Origin: Parvularculaceae bacterium
Lineage (GTDB): Bacteria > Pseudomonadota > Alphaproteobacteria > Caulobacterales > Parvularculaceae
Assembly: GCA_021776435.1 (NCBI GenBank)
Contig: JAJFFW010000098.1
Coordinates: 1 to 64,000, forward strand
Reading direction: 5' to 3'
Length of the DNA stretch: 64,000 nucleotides
The stretch's first letter is position 1, and each line of letters opens with the position of its first letter. Made by a program: the position numbers and the translations under genes. The notes beneath the pieces are model-generated. The model searched no databases. It saw nothing but the letters and a program-made list of their open reading frames with translations, and was not told the DNA's origin. Of the stretch, positions 49,837-56,108 are shown in pieces.

Positions 49837-50438
49837 TGTATGGAACGGCATTCATTTTCGTTAAGGCGCCGCAGGCAGGCCGGGTTAAAACCAGACTAGG
49901 GCGAGAAATTGGTATGGCTCGCGCCGCAGCACTCTTCCGTATCATGATGAAAAAAACTTTGACGGAGACGATTTCTGGTCCGTGGCGTACAGTCTTGGCG
50001 GTTGATCCACCATCCGCTTTAAGGGGTTGGGAGATTTACTGGCCGAGCGCGATTCCACGTGTCTCACAAGGGCCGGGGAACCTTGGTGATCGAATGGCGC
50101 GCATGATTAAATGGGCGCCGCCGGGACCCGTTATCATTATCGGCGCGGATGCGCCGCAAATGAGAACGCGCCATATAAGGAAAGCGTTTTCAGCGCTAGC
50201 TCGCAAAGATGCAGTATTTGGACCTGCTGACGATGGCGGTTACTGGCTGATTGGTCTCTCACGCCGCCGCGCTGCGCCGCACCTGTTCAAGAGCGTTCGC
50301 TGGTCGAGTCCGCATGCCCTGGAAGACACCTTAAAAAACTTGCCGGATTCGTTTTCTGTTCAGTTTCTAGAATCTCTACGTGATGTGGATGAAGCAGCTG
50401 ATCTTGAAATAATGAATGGCTTTGGCTCCCGCAAATAA
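49836..50438 (+). CDS. DUF2064/TIGR04282-like glycosyltransferase
   Basis: 200-residue nucleotidyl-transferase-like glycosyltransferase. FVKAPQAGRVKTRLGREIG opens the protein, GPVIIIGADAPQMRTRHI is the DUF2064 core, and FGPADDGGYWLIGLSRRR is the second motif. It is the usual partner of TIGR04283-type GT2 proteins, here coupled by a one-base overlap, so the two very likely make or attach one sugar. The product is unknown. Confidence 0.85.
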   Translation: MYGTAFIFVKAPQAGRVKTRLGREIGMARAAALFRIMMKKTLTETISGPWRTVLAVDPPSALRGWEIYWPSAIPRVSQGPGNLGDRMARMIKWAPPGPVIIIGADAPQMRTRHIRKAFSALARKDAVFGPADDGGYWLIGLSRRRAAPHLFKSVRWSSPHALEDTLKNLPDSFSVQFLESLRDVDEAADLEIMNGFGSRK

Positions 50439-50526
50439 TGTCTCTCATGCGCGATGAGAACTTAATCGTTGACGATAAAAACGACCCCGCCCTCCAAAGG
50501 GCAGTCCAGTATATTATCGATCTTCT

Positions 50527-51930
50527 CTATACCTCTGTTCTTATGGGCAGGCGGTCGAGCGTCCGCCGCACCATAAGCGCTCCGACGACGCCGGCGACGA
50601 GATAGGAAATGCATGCGGCGGCAAAAATACCTTCCGGCCCACTCATCCGTGAAAAGATGATGCCGAGAGGGATATAGAGTGCGATAAACCTAAGCGTTAC
50701 AACGCTCGTTGCAATGACCGGTCTGGAAAGCGAATTAAAAACGGACGTAGAGGCGAGCATCAGCCCTGCGCCGACAAAACCGGCTGTGGCAAAGGTGAGG
50801 TAATGCGCTGACATCGCTGCGATCGCGGGATCTTTTGTAAACAAGCCTGACATTGTGCGCCCGATGAACAATGAGGCGAACAATGTCACCGCCCCCCATG
50901 CAATCGCGAAACGCCATATCCAGGTTTCGGTTTGTTTCAAACGATCATAACGGCCCGCCCCGAAATTCTGTCCAACAAAAGGGGAAACGCCGCCCTGCAA
51001 TGCCCAAAACGGTATTAGAAATAATGCTTCAAGCCGGGCCCCGACAGCGAAAGCGGCGACGGTGTCTTGCCCCCATTCCGCTAGGAGGCGGGTCAAAACG
51101 GCGGCAGACAACGGAGTGACAATTTGAGTTGCGACGGCTGGGACACCGATTGCGAGGACGGCCTTTACGCTTGGCCAAAAGTCCTTGAATACGCTCAGTC
51201 GAAAATCAAACAGCCTTTCACGGAAATGCAGAATGAGAAGAGTCGCGATTGTCATCGTTGTCCGCGAGGCGACAGTGCCCCAGGCCGCTCCGGCAATATC
51301 TAGCTGAGGAAACCCCCACAGACCGAAGACGAGGAGTGGTGAAACCATCGCATTCATCGCCGCGCCGGCGATCATCACGGCCGATGGAATGATCATTTCA
51401 CCTGTCGCCCGCATGAAACCCTGAAGGATGATCGGCGATAAAATGACCGGCAGGCCGCCATAGAATACAGTCATATAACCACGAATATGACTGATCACTT
51501 CGGGCTCGGCGCCGAGGAGCGCGAATAAGGGGTCAATCGTCACCTGACCGAGGGCAGACAAGCAAAGCGTGATCACGACGACAAGGATGAGCGTGTTTGT
51601 TGCGAGACTCCGTAGATGAGTTTCATCACCCGCCCCGATCGACTGGCTCATCACGGCTGTGGCGCCTGCGGCTAATCCGAACGCGATGGAACTGAGGGTC
51701 AGTATTACTGGAAAGCAAAAGCCGATCGCCGCGAGTTCGGTCGCTCCGAGCCTGCCGATGTAAAATGTGTCGATAATATTGAAGGCGAGAACAGAAAAAA
51801 GCCCGAGCGTCGTAGGCCAGGCGAGCGCCCATAGTGTTATTCCCACTGGGCGATTGGTCAGGCGCGGGCCGCGTTTTTCCCGGAGTGGTGGTGGTAATTT
51901 TTCGGTAAGGGCGATGCCATGGCCGGTCAT
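50527..51930 (-). CDS. MATE-family efflux transporter
   Basis: 467-residue multidrug and toxic compound extrusion protein with 12 helices in two related halves: PTTLGLFSVLAFNIIDTFYIGRLGATELAAIGF and a later LAIGVPAVATQIVTPLSAAVLTRLL, quoted in part. FVGQNFGAGRYDRL is a characteristic loop between the halves. It exports cationic drugs or metabolites with Na or H. It is monocistronic and convergent with the glycosyltransferase pair. Confidence 0.92.
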   Translation of the reverse strand: MTGHGIALTEKLPPPLREKRGPRLTNRPVGITLWALAWPTTLGLFSVLAFNIIDTFYIGRLGATELAAIGFCFPVILTLSSIAFGLAAGATAVMSQSIGAGDETHLRSLATNTLILVVVITLCLSALGQVTIDPLFALLGAEPEVISHIRGYMTVFYGGLPVILSPIILQGFMRATGEMIIPSAVMIAGAAMNAMVSPLLVFGLWGFPQLDIAGAAWGTVASRTTMTIATLLILHFRERLFDFRLSVFKDFWPSVKAVLAIGVPAVATQIVTPLSAAVLTRLLAEWGQDTVAAFAVGARLEALFLIPFWALQGGVSPFVGQNFGAGRYDRLKQTETWIWRFAIAWGAVTLFASLFIGRTMSGLFTKDPAIAAMSAHYLTFATAGFVGAGLMLASTSVFNSLSRPVIATSVVTLRFIALYIPLGIIFSRMSGPEGIFAAACISYLVAGVVGALMVRRTLDRLPIRTEV

Positions 51931-52082
51931 TGACGAGGCTATAAGCTGGATGAGTGTTGGGCGCCAGTAATGGAACCCTGAAATAGGTATTTGTGCCGCT
52001 GTTCGTCATGTCTCCCTTCGTTGACGCGGTTGTCGTAACAGTGACAAGCTTGCAGTGGTTAAAGCGCCGGGCGAAAAAGTGG

Positions 52083-52187
52083 CCCTTCGACAAGCTCAGG
52101 ATGAGGTCCGGTTTTTCGCAAAACTGGCGCGACGACAAAGAAAACTATCGCATCGGGCGATCCTGATTTATCGCCCGATGCGATAGT
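52083..52187. repeat. Intergenic repeat and 18-bp perfect palindrome
   Basis: CCTTCGACAAGCTCAGGATG near 52085-52104 is a dispersed alphaproteobacterial intergenic repeat, related to the copy at 11612. Next to it ACTATCGCATCGGGCGAT (52144-52161) pairs perfectly with ATCGCCCGATGCGATAGT (52170-52187) around an eight-base loop, 18 bases before the dipeptidase start. Confidence 0.8.
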
Positions 52188-52205
52188 GAACATTAGGTTG
52201 TCCTG

Positions 52206-53357
52206 GTGAAATGGATTATTGGAATTCTGTTGCTTGCTGTCGCCGTTGGCGCTGTCGTCTTCTTTTACTACGCGCCGGTGCGAGCAGATGCGCAGATGAA
52301 TGTCGTTATTGCACACGATGCTTACGACGTTAGCCATGAAGCGAAGAAGGTTCATGATACCCTTCGGGTTGCGGATCTTCATGCGGATTCATTGTTATGG
52401 ATGCGCGATCCCTCGAAGCGTCACTCGCGAGGCCATGTTGATCTGCCGCGATTACGCGAGGGCAGCGTTCGCTTGCAAGTCTTCAGCGCGGTGACAAAAA
52501 CGCCGAGCGGTCTCAACTACGATAAAAATGATGCGGGCTCAGACGATATTACACTGTTAGCCATCGCTCAACGTTGGCCGGTCAAAAGCTGGAAAAGCCT
52601 TGCGGAGCGCGCACTTTTTCAAGCCGCTCGCCTTGATAAACTCGAACGAAATTCTGCCGGCCAGTTCATTTTCGCAAAGACAGCCGACGATCTCGCGGGC
52701 GCGTTAGATGCAGGTTTGATTGCGGGCGTTTATGCGATCGAAGGGGCGCATCCCCTCGAAGGCGATATTGCCAATATCGACCGCCTTTATGATGCGGGTT
52801 TGCGCGTTATGGGGTTACAGCACTTTTTTGACAATGAACTTGGGGGATCACTTCACGGGCAAAGCGGTCTTGGGCTGACCAGATTTGGTCGAGAAGCCGT
52901 CAATCATGCCATAGCGAAGGGCATGATTATCGACGTCGCCCATTCATCTGAAGCCACTGTGCGCGATGTCCTTCAGATTGCGGAAACCCCGGTAATCGTT
53001 TCGCACACCGGGTTTAAGGGGCATTGCGATAGCCATCGAAACATTTCCGACGAGTTAATGATAAGCATTGCCGAAAAAGGCGGATTGGTGGGCGTTGGTT
53101 ATTGGGACGGCGCTGTGTGCAACCCGAGTTTGGATGCCATCGCATCCGCCATAATCTATGCGATAAATCTCATTGGTGTTGACCATGTGGCGCTTGGTTC
53201 TGATTTTGATGGGACGGTGACAACGCCCATTGATGCCTCAGAGCTTTCCGCACTTACCGCGGCCTTACTTGCCGCAAAAGTTGACGAGACGGATATCCGC
53301 AAAATCATGGGAGAAAATGCCATCCAGTTTTTCCTTGAAAACTTGCCGGCGGATTGA
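52206..53357 (+). CDS. Membrane dipeptidase (peptidase M19)
   Basis: 383-residue zinc dipeptidase. An N-terminal anchor (IIGILLLAVAVGAVVFFYYA) precedes the catalytic domain. Metal ligands: ADLHADSLLWM (H-x-D), YAIEGAHPLEGD (bridging Glu), DVAHSSEATVRD (His) and VSHTGFKGHCDSHRN (His). ALGSDFDGTVTTP is also family-typical. The start codon is GTG at 52206. It likely cleaves dipeptides or D-amino acid dipeptides outside the cytoplasm. A strong palindrome in its leader may affect expression. Confidence 0.9.
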   Translation: MKWIIGILLLAVAVGAVVFFYYAPVRADAQMNVVIAHDAYDVSHEAKKVHDTLRVADLHADSLLWMRDPSKRHSRGHVDLPRLREGSVRLQVFSAVTKTPSGLNYDKNDAGSDDITLLAIAQRWPVKSWKSLAERALFQAARLDKLERNSAGQFIFAKTADDLAGALDAGLIAGVYAIEGAHPLEGDIANIDRLYDAGLRVMGLQHFFDNELGGSLHGQSGLGLTRFGREAVNHAIAKGMIIDVAHSSEATVRDVLQIAETPVIVSHTGFKGHCDSHRNISDELMISIAEKGGLVGVGYWDGAVCNPSLDAIASAIIYAINLIGVDHVALGSDFDGTVTTPIDASELSALTAALLAAKVDETDIRKIMGENAIQFFLENLPAD

Positions 53358-53373
53358 ATTTGTTTGCCCCAAT

Positions 53374-53405
53374 AAAAAAAGCCGCCGCACCTGATGCGCC
53401 GACTT
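53374..53405 (-). terminator. Terminator for the minus-strand small gene
   Basis: Read on the minus strand, an 11-bp stem with one G-G mismatch and one G-T pair (arms 53395-53405 and 53379-53389) carries a TCAGG loop and is followed by a run of seven T (53374-53380). Confidence 0.75.
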
Positions 53406-53440
53406 TATTTGAATCATGAACTGCCTTGAGCCGTGAGGAC

Positions 53441-53599
53441 TTAAAGAGGAGGTGAGGCCGCTGTCATGATTGCGGCAGGCACAGCCAGTCCAATCGCGAG
53501 AACCGCAACCGTAACATAAAATGTAATCAGGCGGGATCGCGCTCCCAGAAGGGGCTTAGCTACGGAAAAAACGCCAGCATGCGTTGAAATATGCGCCAT
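53441..53599 (-). CDS. 52-residue single-helix membrane protein
   Basis: Small gene too short for a usual gene finder. The ATG at 53599 has GAGGAG eight bases upstream. An in-frame ATG at 53605 is too close to that site. The product is M-A-H-I-S-T-H-A-G-V then LLGARSRLITFYVTVAVLAI (part of one membrane helix) and ends in SPPL. It is followed by its own terminator at 53374-53405. It may be a small transport accessory or stress protein; I recognise no family. Confidence 0.55.
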   Translation of the reverse strand: MAHISTHAGVFSVAKPLLGARSRLITFYVTVAVLAIGLAVPAAIMTAASPPL

Positions 53600-53605
53600 A
53601 ATCAT

Positions 53606-53910
53606 CACTCCTCAAGCTTTCAAAACAAACACCTATGAAGGCTTGTCATATAACTGTCACATTATATTGCGCACATTTTGCGCCCTGTCAAGTGTTTGCG
53701 CAAAAAGTGCACACAGTGGTGTGAAAGGGGTGCGGCAGCGCCTTTCCTAATGCGGGGGGTAGTTAGCGCTTAGCAGCGTAGTCAAAGACGAAATATCTGG
53801 TGCGCTGGAGGGGTGGAGGAGCCGAAAATTCCCCGTAAGAGTTTGTCATCATGGGGTTTTCCCAATTTCACCTTTAGAACCTTCACAAGATTAGAATGGT
53901 GATGGGAGGG
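53606..53910. other. Non-coding stretch at the edge of the accessory region
   Basis: About 300 bases with no supportable gene on either strand. It has an AT-rich promoter-like start (TTATAT, TATTGCGCACATTTTGCGC) that could drive the small membrane gene. The rest shows no repeat or structure I could support, and it marks the point where gene order becomes irregular. Confidence 0.5.
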
Positions 53911-53946
53911 AAAAATGAAAGGCGCCCGGTGGGGGATTCGGGCGCC
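53911..53946 (-). terminator. Hairpin with T-rich tail after the transposase relic
   Basis: GGCGCCCG (53921-53928) and CGGGCGCC (53939-53946) form a perfect 8-bp stem. On the minus strand it is followed by TTTCATTTTT (53911-53920), 15 bases past the stop of the transposase remnant. Confidence 0.7.
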
Positions 53947-53961
53947 TGGTATTGAAGAAAT

Positions 53962-54141
53962 TTAACTCTCGATCATCGCCTTTGTATCGCGCACCAAGCT
54001 GCTTGGTAGACCTTCTTGCCGACGGAGATAGGACCAACAGGCACTAAACCTCGAGTTTGCCTCTGCGGTGCGCCCGCTCTTGGCCAGCGCGACGACGTGT
54101 TCCCTGAATTCCGTCGGGTACAGATTCCTTGTTCTCGGCAT
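53962..54141 (-). pseudogene. Truncated IS3-type transposase OrfA remnant
   Basis: 59 residues starting MPRTRNLYPTEFREHVVALA, which is the N-terminal helix-turn-helix beginning of IS3-family OrfA proteins. After about residue 26 (KSGRTAE) the sequence loses the expected continuation and reads into an unrelated stretch ending DTKAMIES. The catalytic OrfB with its DDE residues is absent, so this is a dead fragment of an insertion sequence. Confidence 0.75.
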
Positions 54142-54143
54142 GA

Positions 54144-54174
54144 AAAATATCCTGTTCGGAAAATATCCTGTTCG
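54144..54174. repeat. Tandem 16-bp repeat by the transposase remnant
   Basis: AAAATATCCTGTTCG occurs at 54144-54158 and 54160-54174 with one base between, directly upstream of the remnant start codon. It may be a recombination or slippage scar. Confidence 0.8.
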
Positions 54175-54380
54175 ATAGTGCAAAAATTGTCCATCAAACC
54201 GGGGGAAGTCCATATCTGATAGATAAAAATTTGGTGCCCAGGAGAGGAATCAGCCGTCCCGAGTCTGATTTTTCTTTCAAAATCTTGCGAGGATGAAGTC
54301 ATCCGTGTACAAAGCATCATTCCAACACTTCATTACGCTTGGGTAATTAGCTTCCCAAACATGGCCTATTCTGTATCACG

Positions 54381-54439
54381 TTTGCGCATGTTTGTCAGTA
54401 TTAAGACCAATAAATTTTGGTGTTTTTTGCGCATGTTTG
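54381..54439. repeat. 14-bp direct repeat pair
   Basis: TTTGCGCATGTTTG occurs at 54381-54394 and 54426-54439, 45 bases apart, in the AT-rich gap (54215-54485) between the transposase remnant and fic. No gene is supported in that gap. It could be a duplicated target site. Confidence 0.7.
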
Positions 54440-54485
54440 CGACCGCAATCGCGCAGCATGAAGAACGGCTCAACGGAGTTAAAAA

Positions 54486-55664
54486 TCAGTTCTTCAGCGG
54501 CTCGGTGCCTTCGCTTAATATTTCAAGATAGCGTGAATAGGCATAAACGCGCCCCCGCTGTTTGCCGCTGACCTCGTCTATCAAGCCTAGCTCTTCCAGA
54601 TGCGTCATAGCCTTTGCCGTCGCCGGGAATGAGGTTTGAATGAGCTCTGCTGCTTTTCCGATCGAAATGATGGGACGTTGCTGTAACACCTGCAGGACCG
54701 CGCCTGCGGTCGGCGCCGCGCGCCCGAGCGTCTTGACGGTTTCGAGATCGGCTTCAAATAGCTCCGAAATGCGGTGCGCCGCTTCATGGGCGCCGCGCGC
54801 GACATCGCGGACTCCGGTAAGGAAGAATTCGAGCCAGGCTTCCCAGCGGCCGTGTTCGCGGACTTCTTGAAGCAGGTCGTAATATGTTCGGCGATTGGTT
54901 TTGAAATAAAGACTGAGATAGAGGAGCGGTTCTCGCAGCAGTCCTCGCTCACAGAGATAGAGCGTGATCAATAGACGGCCGAGCCGGCCGTTGCCGTCAA
55001 GAAACGGGTGAATGGTTTCGAATTGAACATGGGCAAGCCCCGCCTTGATGATGACAGGAAGGCCGCTCTCGTCCTCATGAAGGAATGCTTCCATGTCGCT
55101 CATGAGATCGGGGACGTCGCCCGGCGGCGGCGGAACGAATAGCGCATTGCCGGGCCGCGTGCCCCCGATCCAGTTTTGCGAGGTTCTGAATTCGCCTGGC
55201 TGTTTCGTGCTGCCGCGTCCTGTCGCCAGCAGGATTTCATGCATTTCGCGTAGCAGACGAAGCGACAGCGGAAAGCCCTCCGCCATTCGGCGAAGGCCAT
55301 GGTTCAGAGCGGCGACATAGGTCGAGACTTCCGCCACATCGTCAATGGGCGCCCCCGGCGCGGCATCGCTCTCGTACAGCAGGAGATCGGAAAGGGAGGA
55401 CTGCGTGCCCTCGATCTGCGAAGAGAGCAGCGCTTCCTTACGCACATACATATATAGAAACAGGGACGTATCGGGCGCGATGGTGCGAACGCCGTCAAGC
55501 CGCCCCAAGGCGTGCATGGCTTCGCTGATCAACCCGGCGAGCGCGGATATGTCTACGGGCGGTGAAGGCGGCAGGGGGTTGGGTATATAAGCGCGCACGC
55601 GCTTGCCCACGGCGCTGGTGGTCACATAGCGCCCGATACGCTGACTTAAATCGAGTGTCGGCAT
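54486..55664 (-). CDS. Fic-family AMP-transferase with built-in inhibitory motif
   Basis: 392 residues. The active site HPFLDGNGRLGR (219-230) matches H-x-F-x-[DE]-G-N-G-R-x-x-R. The inhibitory helix SSQIEG (81-86) matches [ST]-x3-E-[GN], so this is a class II, self-inhibited Fic. A C-terminal winged-helix region (about 310-392) includes ISIGKAAELIQTSFPATAKAM, DNA-binding-like. Fic proteins AMPylate target proteins and several act as toxins or regulators. Two palindromes just upstream of its start suggest self-repression through the winged helix. Confidence 0.88.
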   Translation of the reverse strand: MPTLDLSQRIGRYVTTSAVGKRVRAYIPNPLPPSPPVDISALAGLISEAMHALGRLDGVRTIAPDTSLFLYMYVRKEALLSSQIEGTQSSLSDLLLYESDAAPGAPIDDVAEVSTYVAALNHGLRRMAEGFPLSLRLLREMHEILLATGRGSTKQPGEFRTSQNWIGGTRPGNALFVPPPPGDVPDLMSDMEAFLHEDESGLPVIIKAGLAHVQFETIHPFLDGNGRLGRLLITLYLCERGLLREPLLYLSLYFKTNRRTYYDLLQEVREHGRWEAWLEFFLTGVRDVARGAHEAAHRISELFEADLETVKTLGRAAPTAGAVLQVLQQRPIISIGKAAELIQTSFPATAKAMTHLEELGLIDEVSGKQRGRVYAYSRYLEILSEGTEPLKN

Positions 55665-55673
55665 GGCGGCGAG

Positions 55674-55744
55674 CCTTTAATAACGCTTTCCTTATTAAAG
55701 GATAGGGCATGAAAGTTAAATAAGGAAAGTCCTTATTTAACTTT
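55674..55744. promoter_or_regulatory. Double palindromic operator upstream of fic
   Basis: Palindrome 1: CCTTTAATAA (55674-55683) with TTATTAAAGG (55692-55701), eight-base spacer. Palindrome 2: AAAGTTAAATAAGGA (55712-55726) with TCCTTATTTAACTTT (55730-55744), three-base spacer. Both contain the same TCCTTATT/AATAAGGA half-site. They lie 10-80 bases ahead of the fic ATG and would cover its promoter. Confidence 0.75.
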
Positions 55745-56108
55745 AACCGACGCCAGCGCTACAAGGTCAATAAAATCAATATCTTATGAGTTTCGTGGGC
55801 CGGGCGGTAAACAGGGCTTCAGGCCTAGGGGCTAATTTTTGTTTGACCGGCATTTTCTTAAAGTGTCGGGCCTTGCGCCCCGAGCTAAGCGGCCAATGTT
55901 AACCACCCGTTCACGTCTGCAATCTGTCCGCTTCTATGAGCGCTGCCGATAAAACGTTGTTCGCAGCGTCTCGAAAGAAACGTAAGACGCAGAATGACTC
56001 AGGTCGCGTGAAGAAACTTTTGGAGCGGTTCGGGCGGACATCAGTGCGCAGAGCTAGGCGGTAAGACTGCAGGCATGACGCCGATTCTTACGAATCTGTT
56101 TGGTTTGC
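55745..56108. other. Gap between fic and restriction genes
   Basis: About 360 bases. An ATG at 55936 opens a 42-residue frame rich in Lys/Arg (ASRKKRKTQNDSGRVKKLLE), without a convincing ribosome site, and I do not count it as a gene. No repeat or structure stands out. Confidence 0.45.

Noticed and set aside
55936-56064. 42-residue Lys/Arg-rich frame between fic and the restriction gene
   Set aside because: No ribosome site and no recognisable family; a resemblance to the signal recognition particle C-end is weak.
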